DNA from: Lineolata rhizophorae
Taxonomy: Eukaryota > Ascomycota > Dothideomycetes > Lineolatales > Lineolataceae
Assembly: GCA_010093515.1 (NCBI GenBank)
Contig: MU001681.1
Location: 310,243 to 374,242, forward strand
Direction: 5' to 3'
DNA: 64,000 bases
The notes under the pieces are model-generated. The model was not told the DNA's origin, made no database searches, and saw only the letters and a program-made list of their open reading frames with translations. The first letter of the stretch is position 1. Every line of letters starts with the position of its first letter. Position numbers and translations under genes: made by a program. Positions 33,582-45,500 of this stretch are shown here, one piece after another.

Positions 33582-34613
33582 TTAGCGGCCCTTGGAGACG
33601 CGCGAGATGATGTTGTCGAACTCGATGTCGTCGGCGTCGTTGGCCTGGATGTCAGCGGCAAGGCCGTTGAGGGCACGTTTGAGTGCCTCCTTGGACGAGG
33701 AGTACATCATGCGGGGCTATTTGTTTTCCGCCGGGGCACCCAAAGCAAGTCAGCGAAAAACGAAACTAGTCTAGATCAAACCCGAAACCCTGCCCTGCTA
33801 CGTCCCGCAGGGTCGTTGGTGGGGGGCCGTCAAGGAAACTCACGTATTGGGGCGCATCGTCGGGGCTCCAGCTGATGAAGGTGATCTTGTTCCTGCGGCC
33901 CTCGCCGCCCTCGAGGTCGTACTCGACGTCGTAGACGGCGTAGCGGCCGCCGATGCCCTCTTTGCCCCGGCGATCCTTGGACTTCGCGTTGAGTAGCTTC
34001 TCGCGGAAGGCGGACCAATCGTCCTCCTTGGACGTCTCCTCCACCACAATCTCCTTCCAGTCGTCGCTAATCTTGTAGATGATGTACTTGATGTCCTTGC
34101 CGAGCTTGAGCTCGTTGAAGGCCGAGATGCACTCGGGCGAGACGGAGACGCTGGAGTTGGAGGAGGGATGTGTGTTAGTGTGGTGAGTTTGGAAGGAGGT
34201 TTTGTGGATGGGATAGATATGTCGCGGGGGTCAAAGAGGCCTAGTAGTATAGACAAAGGGAGTGTATGATGTAGACCTGGCCAAGCTCAGTGGCCTGGGA
34301 AGGCTGGACCTCGTAGATGGGCGACTAGTGCGGCCGGACGTCGTGAGGTTGGCCATATCCAGGCTGCCCCCACGATACTAGGAGCTGCACCCAGACGGCT
34401 TGCCATCACTCTCTAGCATCAGTGCCCATATCCGCATATCTCCTTTTCCGTCGAAGGGGTTGTGCGGCTACGTGCGTGCGAAATCGGCGAGAAAGAGAGC
34501 GATACGTACCCGGATTGAGCCTAGGCGCACAAAACATGTACGTGTTAGCCACCATGTTCTTATCACAACAGGTTCAATAACAACATTAGCCACACGACAG
34601 CGACACATACCAT
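33582..34613 (-). CDS. COF1: Cofilin/ADF, 151 aa, four coding exons including an 11-nt exon
   Basis: Cofilin severs and depolymerises F-actin. Coding exons: 34613-34611 (only ATG), 34520-34510 (11 nt, GCTCAATCCGG), 34150-33844 and 33716-33582. Introns are 90 bp (GTATGT/CTAG), 359 bp (GTACGT/CCAG) and 127 bp (GTGAGT/ATAG). The total coding length is 456 nt, in frame. The protein starts MAQSGVSVSPECISAFNELKLGK, with the N-terminal Ser region that is phospho-regulated in the family. It continues through KYIIYKISDDWKEIVVEE, the actin-binding helix PRMMYSSSKEALKRAL (108-123) and the C-terminal DDIEFDNIISRVSKGR. Fungal cofilin genes are known to carry an intron very near the ATG, which supports this model. 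The 359-bp intron is long for this genome. Confidence 0.92.
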
Positions 34614-36218
34614 GACTACTTAGTGCTATCGAGACCTCGGTTCGACAACCAAAATGGGTCCGTCTCTGTATTGGCGAAAACAAAGTCGATGTTAGCGTCC
34701 GATTCGACCGTTCCGAAAGCCGCGTGGGGCGTTGAAATATGTGGCCGTGGAAAGAACAAGCAGCGCAGAAAACACGGAATGCGTGCGGTGCAGGAGCAAG
34801 CAGACAGATAGCCAGGTAGACGGGCATCGCAGCGCTCGATCAGAACGAACGAAAGGTTCCATCGGCTGCCTGGAGCCAAGCTAGGCGGTTACGCATCTCA
34901 GGAATCCCCTCACCGACCGCATTACGTGTGCGCCGACTGCCCCTCGCCCAGCTGCCTAGCTGAAAGAAGAGCGGGAGGCAAAAAAAAAATAACATCCGAA
35001 CCGCTTACACTTACAGCAAGCCTTTCACGCAAAGGTCGACGAGTCAAACTTGCGACCGCGGTAAAAATTGCTCGGCAGTTGTTTACTCGGAGGCGGGTCG
35101 GGCGTAGGTTGTTCGTTGAGGCTGACGATGGCTAGATGTCAGAAAGACGGAGTAGTGTGGTTGGGTGGTGTGGGTGTTGTGGTGGTGGAGGGGCGGCGCG
35201 GCGGAGGGGCAGAGAGCCCGGCCGGAAACGAAAATTGGCAGGAGGGGCAATCCCGCCCGCAGCCCAAGCACAGCCCAGCCGGCAGCCCACCAAGCACCAA
35301 GCAGGCTGCAGTGCCTCTCGGCGAAAAACAACCTTACCTGCATGCGTAGTATGTACTCCGTACATAGGTCCATAGGCTTGCGCGAGCGCGTGGGGGATTA
35401 ATGGCGCAGCCAGCGCCTCACCGATGACCGGCAGCCGCCTGGGGATCCACCTCACGTCCCAATAAGCCCGCACAATGACCCCCGCAGATTCGCCCAACGG
35501 GCCTCGCTGCAGCCTGTTATGGCGTGCACCCGGGGCATTCTGCAGCAAAGCTGTTGCGCCCGCCGTTTTCGTGCTAAAGCGGTCTGACGACGACCCAGCG
35601 GGGGCTGTGGCTGGGCCGGGGTGGGCATGACGAATTTCCTAATGCGGAACTGTGGCTTGTTGGCCGGGAGATGTGCCCGTCTGGCATCTTCCCACCACGC
35701 CAAGCATCGTTGCCACGGAGGCTACCCAGTCTATACATATATAATTTCCGTAGAAATTCCCTAGCTAGGAAAACATCGCTTTTTTATTCTCTTCGGTCGC
35801 TGCACCTCTCCGCCGCAGTCGCACTACATAGACCCCGTCTACAAAGACTATGGTACAAAAAACCACCTCCTTCAAGTCTCAAAGACGCCCCTCGTAGTAT
35901 CTTCGCAAATATCACCTCTGCTCCAGGAATAAAACCATACACGACTCTCGCGCTACACGCGAGAACTCGCAGGTAATAAATAGATGATGTGCAAGACACA
36001 AGTGAGAAGGAAGAGTGGAGATCTCGAAGGGAGGACAACGCTGTACAAACAAACCAACACAAGCGGAGAAGTGGGAAACAAGGTTTAAGATGCTATACAC
36101 AAACAGAGCCGTTTGGGGACGAGAGGCAGGAGTCAGAGTATTACGGAGATTGGCAGATTAGGTAGTAGTACGGGCACACGGAAAGCAAAAAGGCAGTTCT
36201 CCTTGCTCACCTGCCCTC
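34614..36218. other. Cofilin promoter side and HSP60 3' flank, no supported gene
   Basis: 1.6 kb between the cofilin start and the HSP60 stop. It includes an A run at 34980-34989 and the palindromic GTACTCCGTAC at 35353-35363. The short frames show no family resemblance. Confidence 0.5.
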
Positions 36219-38156
36219 TTAATACATGCCTCCCATACCGCCCATGCCGCCCATGCCGCCCATCGGCGGGCCCCCCGCCGCCGGCTTCTCCTCGGGCGCC
36301 TCGACGACCGCCACCTCCGTCGTACCCAGCAGGCTCGCCACGCCGCTCGCGTCCACAAGCGCCGTGCGCACAACCTTGAACGGGTCCAAGATGCCAGCAG
36401 CGATCATGTCAACGTACTCGCCCTTCGCCGAGTCGAAGCCGCGGTTGAAGTCGCTTCCGAACTCGTCCATCAGCTTGCCCACCACGACGCTACCCTCGGC
36501 GCCCGCGTTCTCCACGATCATGCGCGCCGGCCGCGTGATGGCGTTGCGCACGATGGACACGCCAAGCTGCTGGTCGAAGTTGGCCGGCTTGACGCTGCCG
36601 AGCGCGTTGGCCGCCGCCTTGAGCAGGCCCGTGCCGCCGCCCGGCAGGATGCCTTCCTCGACCGCGGCACGCGTCGCGTTGAGCGCGTCCACGATGCGGT
36701 CCTTCTTCTCAGACACCTCCACCTCGGACGCGCCGCCCACCTTGATGACGGCCACGCCACCCGACAGCTTCGCCAGCCGCTCCTGCAGTTTCTCCTTCTC
36801 GTACTCCGACGTCGTCGGGTCTGCCATGACGCCGCGGATCTGCTCGCAGCGTTGCGCCACCGCGTCCTTGGACCCTTCGCCGTTCAGAATCACCGTGTCC
36901 TCCTTCGTGATGGTGATGGAGCCCGTGGAGCCGAGCATGTCAGGCGTGACGCGCTCAAGCTTGATGTCGAGCTCATCGGTGAAGACGGTGCCGTTGGTGA
37001 GCACCGCCAGGTCGCCCAGAATGCTCTTGCGGTTGTCGCCGAAGCCTGGCGCCTTGACGGCTGCCACCTGCACCTGGCCGCGCAGCTTGTTGAGGATGCA
37101 CACGGCGAGCGCCTCGCCCTCAATATCCTCGGCCACCACGACGAGCGGCCGGCGCAGCTGCTGCGAGATCTCTAGGGCGGGCACGATGTCCTGGACGGCA
37201 GAGATCTTCTTCTCCGAAAGCAGCATAAGCGGCTTCTCGAACTCGACCTTTTGGGCCTTGGCGTCGGTGATAAAGTAAGGCGAGATAAAACCACGATCGA
37301 ACTTCATGCCTTCGGTGACCTCGAGCTCGTCCTCAATGGTCTTGCCCTCCTTGACGGTGATGACGCCCTCCTTGCCGACCTTCTCCATGGCGTTGGACAG
37401 CAGCTTGCCAATGTGCGTATCGCCGTTCGCCGAGATGGTCGCCACTTGCGAGATCTCCTCCGACGTGGTGATGACGCGCTTGTTCTGCTGGAGGTAGTCG
37501 ACGACAGCATCCACGGCAGACTGAGTCCCACGGCGCAGGTCCATTGGGTTGCAGCCAGCGGCCACGTTCTTCACCATTTCGGAGAAGATCGCACGCGCAA
37601 GCACTGTGGCGGTCGTGGTGCCGTCACCGGCTACCTCGTTGGTCTTAGAGGCGACGTCCTGAAGCAGGCGCGCGCCCAGGTTCTCGAACTTGTCCTGGAG
37701 ACTTATCGCCTTGGCGACGGTGACACCATCTACGAGGAGACTCGTTAGTATCCTTATGAGATGCGACAATGCGGTTAGGCACGAGGGCGTTGGGTACCTT
37801 TTGTGATCTTGGGCGACCCGTAGCTTGATTCGATCAACACGTTCCGCCCCTTAGGCCCCAGTGTTGTGGCGACGGCCTTGGAGAGCGTCTCAACTCCGTT
37901 CAGCAGCGATGCACGACCCTCGACGCCGAACTTGAGCTCCTGTACACCCCAGCAATGTTAGCTTCCGAACAAGACCGGCAGCAACGCATGCCGCTGAATC
38001 CCCAATTCAAGTCTAATCACCCATCCCGACGCTTGATATATTGAGGCGTACCTTGTGCGCGAACCGCTTTGACGTGAGGTTGAAGCTCGACTGCCGTATC
38101 CGGGAGCTCGAGGAGAGGGCCGTTGCCCGAGCTCTGGAAGCCAACGCCCGCTGCAT
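36219..38156 (-). CDS. HSP60: Mitochondrial chaperonin Hsp60, 585 aa, three exons
   Basis: Hsp60 is the group I chaperonin of the mitochondrial matrix, folding imported proteins with Hsp10. Exons: 38156-38052, 37939-37798 and 37729-36219. Introns are 112 bp (GTACGC/TACAG) and 68 bp (GTACCC/CGTAG). The coding total is 1,758 nt. Exon 1 encodes exactly the 35-residue Arg/Ser-rich targeting sequence ([20 protein letters not shown]...), and the mature protein starts at ELKFGVEGR. Nucleotide-binding motifs [20 protein letters not shown] and [12 protein letters not shown] are intact, and the tail is the GGM repeat ending MGGMY. Length and order match the family. Confidence 0.98.
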
Positions 38157-38364
38157 TGCGAAATGCTACTGCTCTCTTCCAAACAGGATAAGAAAAGACT
38201 GTATAGAGAAGGAGTTCGGGTGTGAGGGCGAATGAATGTAGATGAGTTGATTGGCGGTGGGAAGTGTTGATGAAAATGCGGGATAAGAAGGGGGATGGAG
38301 AAGCGGGTGATGGAATTGCTTCGCAGGAAAAATTATTGACGAGCGCAGAGCTCCGGGGCGAGTG

Positions 38365-38377
38365 GAAACTTCTAGAC
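38365..38377. promoter_or_regulatory. Heat-shock element upstream of HSP60
   Basis: GAAACTTCTAGAC fits the nGAAnnTTCnnGAn pattern, with a single mismatch in the third unit. It lies about 209 bp before the HSP60 start codon, a typical distance for Hsf1 control. The motif is short, but its place before a classical heat-shock gene makes it credible. Confidence 0.6.
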
Positions 38378-40210
38378 CGATAATGCCGAGGTATTTCCGA
38401 GCGCACTGGCGAGAGCCCCCGGTCGTCGGTCACGTGAATGACCTTGACTCGAAAAGCAAAAGCACCACCCACACGTGCCGAAAGATCTGATGAACGTGTG
38501 ATGGAACCTTTACGGAGTCTCGGCGACGCTGTCTCGTTGCTTTGTTCAGACGTACTCCCAGAATTTAAAGTAATTCACTACGAAGGCTTAATTCTTTTCA
38601 TAAAATATGCTCGGAATTCTTGCTCCTCTTACGAAGTAAATCTTCAACACCAAAGCAGGCCAGACACGTCCCATCCGTCCTATTAGTTGAATCTTCAAAG
38701 GTGTCAAATATATCCAGGTTTCCTACAATATCTGTCCCCGACGATGTCGTCCTGCATCAAAGATGCAAACGGCGATCGATACTTCCCACGGTCTGTCCAA
38801 TAATCAACAACCGATATTAGAACCTCACTTCTACGTATCCATACCATAAGAGTGCTACCGTCAAATCTATTTAAGATTATTTACGTGGATCGATAGGTTA
38901 AACTCCCGCGGGCAGAACGGTGCCGAGTTCAAGAGGCCCATTAGAATTCGAGTACACTCGCTGCACAAATGCCTGCCTGCTTACATCGCCGCGTCCCATG
39001 AATAAGCTGAAAGCACGTAAAACTCTCCAACCCTCAGTCCCATTTAGGCTCTTCAAAACCAATTCTGGCCAATTCTGTACAGACCATTGGCTGACAGGAA
39101 ATGCTGCTTTAGGCTACCTGCCGGAATCCGGCGGGTTCGCCCGCGAGAGAACGTCGGGCAGAGTACGTCATTTATCGAGTTGCAATTAGCGGCTGAATGA
39201 GTGATAAAGTCGTGGCTATCTCACAATTTTTACAGCTCGCTGTATTGACTAAGTGTTGTATCTCCCAAGGCAAGCTGGAGGTTGTCAATTTGAGCTATTG
39301 GACCTAGGGGGAAGTGTCGAAGAGCTTGGATATGATGAAATTTCGGGGTGCAACATGGCAACGGTCTAGAAACTGGGCTAGAAAGTCAGTGAAGGAGTCA
39401 GAATGGGTTGTTTGGTCCTTTAGAAAGCACACTTTCCATTTGATAGTTAGAAGGTAGGCATTCAACTTACTTCACAGCATCCATCATTGCTTCCGGGTCG
39501 TTGTGCGAGGCAGCCCAGGTAGAAAGACGAAAACAAAGAAAGATTATTTAACCATGGGACTGGAAAGTCCCATTAAATAACCCAAATACGCAAGCTTTCT
39601 AAAAATTTATGGCCCATTGGGCGGGCAGTGTAATCAACGTATCTGCGCCCGTCTAGCCTAGCCATATCAAGCGACCGCAGGTTAGCAACGCTCCGTGTTG
39701 TTGTGAGTCTAGACGCTGGAATGCCTAGACTTACTTTCGTTAGAAGTAGCATTATTATACTACTTAGTATAACAATTAGTGTCTTTTTATGGAGGCATGG
39801 TCCTATACGTTTTCTTTTGAATCAAATGCCGTAATACATCACGCACGCATACCTAAACCATACTTAGGAGAACCTATTGAATACTGAGCTAGCATCTAAA
39901 GGCAACTAGCTATATAGACTCTCCTTTTTTTTTTCCTTTTCTTTTTTCTGACTGTTTTTGGAGGGTTTAAATTTTCTTTTTGGTGCTTTTTTGCATGTTC
40001 AAAATAACCAAAAGCAAAAAGCAAACAGAAATAATCAACTTTTCCAAGAAGAAAACCAATGACATGCAACAAAAAAAAAAAAACCAAAAAAAAAACCGCA
40101 GGCAGCTCAAAGGCTGAAAGTAAGAGACCTAGAAAGTCGTAAGGACCTCAAAAGGCAAGAAAACCGAGAAGACCGTGCATAGAAATTGGAAAAAAGGGCC
40201 GGAATAGAGC
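38378..40210. other. Intergenic region, no supported gene
   Basis: AT-leaning sequence with stop codons in all frames. It contains the palindrome at 39544-39580 and A/T homopolymer runs at 39925-40100 in the 3' flank of the next minus-strand gene. Confidence 0.55.
39544..39580. repeat. Short inverted repeat (15 paired bases)
   Basis: The arms are TTATTTAA plus TGGGACT (left) and AGTCCCA plus TTAAATAA (right). They pair perfectly except for a 3-nt CCA bulge in the left arm, around a 4-nt GGAA loop. No gene end is near enough for a simple terminator role. Confidence 0.75.
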
Positions 40211-42541
40211 TCAATCGTTGCTCCAGAAAAGGTTCTCTTCGCCGTCAAAAGAAGGGAGGCCTCCAGCAAATGGGAATTCAAAGTTGTACATTTGGCTATC
40301 GAAGTAGCTCATCCCATGATCGTTGACGTCCATACCTTCTCCAAAATCCGGAAATTCATCTGGATGGTAGGTGTTGTCTAGAGTATCGGAAGCCACCGGT
40401 AGAGTCGTATCAAGAGCAGAATTCGCGACGAATGCGTCATTAGTTTGGATGTTCGGCGCATTCATAATTGGTGACATGTGCTCTGGAAGATTATTCTGAG
40501 GAGCCATGAGCTGCGATGGTGCAATAGTGCTCACAGGCGGAGGTTGAGGTGTAGAAGAAGCCATTTGCTGCATCATTGGGATCGAAGCAGTATCCTGAGT
40601 GAAGAATTCATTCGTCGGTCCCTGAGCGACTGAAGGTTCAGACGTGTTGATAGAAAGAGATTGCATCGCCTGAGAAGCTGTAGGAGGCAACATAGAGTTG
40701 ACCGGACCAGAAGTAGCGGTTGTGGCCGTTTGGAAAGAGATTGAAGTCACAGGGCCATTTGCAGGAGTTGAAAAAGCGCCTCGAGCCTTGTTGTTTCCTC
40801 GACGCTTCTTCTTGTTCTGAATCTCTTTGACAAACGGGTGGTCTTCTTTGATAACCACGCACACGTATTTGTCAGACGTGTTGTCAATAGGGCCGACTGA
40901 TGCTGTCCCATAATGATGAATTCCAGAGGCGCTGTAACGGTAAAACGTCTCGATCTCCACTGTATGAGGATTCACCATAACTTGACCAGGCTTGATACCA
41001 GGAGATAAAATAATGACTGCAGCTTGATCATCGAGTGTTTTCAGGTCAACTGGACCATTATTCTTGACTTTAACCCACTTGCCAGCTGTGAGGCATTGAC
41101 CCATCCTTGAGCGCTTGTTCTCCCGAGTTTGTTCATCCATACGAGATGCGATGAATGACTGAATATACTCAAGCAGGCACCGGCTATTGTTTGAACCTGA
41201 TGACACATAAATTAGTATATGGTCTTTAGATCGGGATGAACACATATTATCTTTAGTTACCTTCAAGTTGCGGACGTGACAGCTTTGGTAGAATAGGGAC
41301 TGATGAATAGGTTGAGACAGCCAATCCAGTTTGAGGCGCGATACTGGACATGTCATGCGAAAAACTGTTGGAGTTTTCCACTTGATCATCGCGGCGCGCC
41401 CTCTTGAGGGGATTTTGAGTCCAAAGAGAGTCGTCATTACCATTAGCATCCTCGAAGTCGGGATCAGAATCGGAAGGCAATTCAATGACTCCAGACCCCT
41501 GAGTAAACGCATCTTTAGCCATTTTCTGTATCTTGGCCTCAGCACTCCGCTTAGCCTTGCGCTTTAAGGACATTTCACCAAGATTTTGAGAATGCGTCCC
41601 ATCGGTAGACGGAACGCCCTCCGAGAAGTTTCCATGCGGTGTAGAGATCTTAGGGCCTGTAGTTTGGTTGATTAAGGATGCCCTGGAGCCACCAATCATT
41701 GAAGAGGTAAGATCGGCGGTTCGAGAATGATAATTGCCTTCATGAGAACGCGGAAATAGGCCAGGCATGGGGGAACCGAATGAGCCACCAAAAACTTCGG
41801 GACCAGCAGCGGTAGCAACACGACGAGCAGTAAATTGCGGTTCAATTGTACCAGCAGTGAGAATGGCGCCAGTAACATCACGAGGCTTCGATGAAGAGTG
41901 ACGAGACGCATACGTTTGACCAGCAGGCTGTTGTCCTGACTGATTGTCACTCATGTGTGGCTGCAAGTTCGGCTCTTGGAATGTGAAATTTTGGCGACCG
42001 CGTGAAAACCCCGTGGTATCATGTTGCATAGGTGATGGCGCATTCCGAAATAGGTTGGGATTCTTCTTGTGGAATTGCTCCGGGCAAGGCTTCCCCGAAA
42101 TCGCGCGCCGAGCAGCCAGTTTCCGTGTAGCTTGGTGTAATGCATCCGCCGTAGTCGTTGCATTGACGAAACGCGCAATCTTGTCCCAGTCGAATTCTGG
42201 ATGCTTTTCGCGAATTTCAGAATAGAGAGCCAGTACCAAGCGCTCGCGCGCTTCATCTATGAAGCGACATATTAGTATGATATTTAAGAATAAATTTGAA
42301 AGCGGAAATGGCGATATTTACCGTCCCAAGTTTGGATAGAACGAACTGAGGCGCGGTTGGACGTATCGTAGCGACGTCGAGACCCATTTTGGTTTTCACT
42401 GCCATCCGCAGTTTGGTTATCGCTGGCGGGAGCTTGTGCGATAGGAGCTTGAACGTGTTCGAGTGGAAATTCGTATTGCATGTTGTTGTCAAACTGAGCT
42501 CCAACACCCTCGAGAGGGTCTTGAAATTGGGTGAAATTCAT
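40211..42541 (-). CDS. SANT-like nuclear protein of unknown role, 733 aa, three exons
   Basis: Exons: 42541-42322, 42256-41261 and 41196-40211. Introns are 65 bp (GTAAAT/CATAG) and 63 bp (GTAACT/ATCAG). The spliced frame totals 2,202 nt. After a Gln/Asn-rich start, residues about 68-125 (TWDDEARERLVLALYSEIREKHPEFDWDKIARFVN...TRKLAARRA) look like the SANT/Myb-like helix bundle used in many fungal nuclear proteins. Basic clusters follow (LKRKAKRSAEAKIQ; NPLKRARRDD) with an acidic patch between them, consistent with nuclear targeting. Later, a compact region (KWVKVKNNGPVDLKTLDDQAAVIILSPGIK...) may be a second fold I cannot name. The C-terminus is Ser/Thr/Gln/Pro-rich and ends acidic and aromatic (PDFGEGMDVNDHGMSYFDSQ), like an activation domain. 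A transcription regulator is a reasonable guess. Confidence 0.75.
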
Positions 42542-45500
42542 ATTCTGGGGACCAAAATAGTTAGAACTGATGTTGGATGGTGCAGTAATGCAGTCAGGAG
42601 ATGAGCGAAGGCTAAGATGTATGATGGCGCTATAGGCTCAAGTTATTCATGACTTACCTGCTAATGTAGCTCAAGTGTAGGACTGCGATAGTTTGAACTT
42701 CCTCGCGATCGTGGGAGTATACTGCTGATTTGCACGGAAGTAGAATGGTGCAATGGAGCTCAGGAGGGAAAGTGCGAAAGAGAGCAGGATTTTGCTTCCT
42801 TTTATGCCTTTGGCGAAGGACTTATGCTTTGCAACATGACAACGGCAAGTAGTCTATTTTCAGTTCACAATAGTACCAACATCTATTGTCAGTGCCTACG
42901 CAACTGCGCATTCACGCGTCTCGTCAATAAAGTTACGGTGATAGCCGCGGAGATTGGCTCAGGCAGCAAGGTCTAGACTGAGCCTGTGCTAGGCAGACGT
43001 GAATTATATATCAAAAAAGGCCATCTGTAAAGTGTTTCGACGCCTGAAGAGCACATCAATTTCACGGTAACGGTGATGCCACGCAACCATTATGCGGGAT
43101 AATCTCTCGGGCGATTTCAGCAAATAGGGCATCACAGCAGACAAGCGAGACGTAATGACCCTTAAACGAATAAGTGTCACGCTGGGCGAAGGCTGCCACT
43201 GCCTGGGTAATTAAACACATTTTGTGCTCTCTATCTCTCAGGGAGTGCCAACTTCAAGGCATACGATCTCCAATATGAGTGCTACTGCGTAGTAACGCAG
43301 GACAAAAACTAATATTGTACGCGCATGATTGAATAACGGTATAATAGGTATACAGTACGATACTACATTATCTAGCATGGAATGTACATGATAAGCCATC
43401 GCTATCTACGCATCACGGTGCCATAGCACATATTGACCTAGATCACTTCAGCAACTAGCCTCTATTAAATTTGTGCGGTGGATGAATCTCCTGAAACCGT
43501 TGCTTCGTACGCTTAAACAGCAGCGCTGATTTCTTCACACGGCCACATGGCACAGCTACGACACGCTAAGCGACGCCTCGTGGTGTAAAAAACACTAATG
43601 AGCGCGAGGTGGATTATGTATTGTTGGGCACGATCTCCGAAACAGAATTTCTCTGTTTGCTGTGGTATAAAATTCCTCGAGATTTATGATACTATATCCT
43701 CTGCATTTCTTCATGTTCTCAGGCCCTGTTCTAGGCCTTCAGTCGGAGATCCACTCAACTACCGTTTATAGAAGTTAGTTAGCTGTCAACTGCTAAAACA
43801 CTTAAGTGTAGCTGGAGAAGGAAATTCAATCAGATCGGAATGAGTTGTCGCTCACATAGGAACGAGATCGCTATCTTAGAAGCCTCGCCCTTTCGAATGA
43901 AGGGAAACTTTGGATCATCATGTATGGCCGAGAATAAACGCTAACTTACGATTTAGAACATACCTTGAGAACTGCCATATCAATCTCTAGTCTAGGGTAA
44001 CTAAACTATCGGCATGCTTTATAGCCTTCTATTGTAAGGCTGAAAATTGCGGTACCTCAATTGTATCGAAGTCTATCTTTCCCGCATACTTGCATAAGAG
44101 CCTGAGAATTGGATAATGTCTGATCCGGGCGCATTTTGCTCAAAAATGCTGTTCGTAAAAGCTGATGGTATTCTGAGACTGAGAATCGAGATTCAAACTT
44201 CGAAAGATTGCTCGTATGCTGCATGCATCTCTATCCGCTCTACCCAAGTCCAAATCAGAGTACAAAAAAGACGTCTTGCTTTCTTTGTCCGAGCAAGGTC
44301 GATAGAAATTCGTACCTTCTTACGCTAACTAAATATCGATTATGAGAAAGACGTTAGTCGAGGGCATTTATAAGTCGAATGCAAATAGCAAAGAGAATGA
44401 AAGAAAGCCTTAGATGTTCAACATAAAAAGGGTTCCATTCGTGTCCATGCGGTAATACAACATAAAACCATCAATGCGAAGCATGAGGCTTTAGTCGTGC
44501 ATTCCACTTCAGACGAGATACCATCGACACAGTTTTCTCGTCATAGACAGTATAAAGGGCAAGGGAAAATGCAATGCATACTTGCGAGTTCTGTTAATGG
44601 CGGACGATAGAATTTATGTGGATCGGCTCTGCAGCAGCTAGTTTGTCCTACCGCATGTTGTGATAGCACACAAAGTTTTCGATCTAAATAGCTTTTCTAA
44701 ATTGTGTCTAAGTTAGCGACTTTTTCATGGTAGAAGCGTGCATTCAAGATGGAAGACCTAGAATTGTCAGTTGTTTTAATTTGTTTTCTGGTCCCTAAAT
44801 GTCAGCGGGGGCACCACGGTGGTAAACCTCTAGAAGACCCAGCAGTGCACTTTTCTTTGGACACGCGGTTTCGAACTAGAGTCCCAGGCGTGGTCTTTGA
44901 GCTCGCGAAAGCTCTAGTCCAAGGTTCTCATCATCCAATAGAATTTTCCTTTATCCAAACAGAACTATACGTACCAGTCTAGCCGGACATACGAATTGCG
45001 TCCGGAGCCATCAAAGCCGATATTTCCAGCCATGTGCAGTACATTTTCTTCAGCTCTCAAAGTCCTGCGTATGGTGGGAGAGACTGATATCGACTAACAA
45101 TCCAAAAGATTTAGTCCGAGAATGTGAACGGTTGCCGAAACGTTGTAAAGCTTCCCCTTGAGCCGTAACTAATGGTAAAAGAGAACTTAGACCTTGTTTG
45201 TAAAATGCGATTAGCTAGGCCTTCGAAAACCAACTTGCACTTAGCAGGAAAAAACTCAAAAAGCCAACGGAGCAGGTGCCTCAGATGTTCTAATCACACC
45301 ATCAGGTTATCCCATTGCGTAGTGGCGTAGTTGCTCAGTGCACACTAGCTCATGAGCGTTTAGCCAACGTAGGCAACGGATCTGGTATTATTACATCATC
45401 ACTGGCAAAAGAAAAAAAATGAATAGAAATGGTAGGCACTTACGACAAGTGGTCTGAAACGCCTCGGGATGTCCGAATCACCCTGCTGGCTGTGATTTGT

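Noticed and set aside
36226-37278. 350-codon plus frame antisense to HSP60
   Set aside because: Ser/Thr-rich mirror of a strongly codon-biased gene; the minus frame is unmistakably Hsp60.
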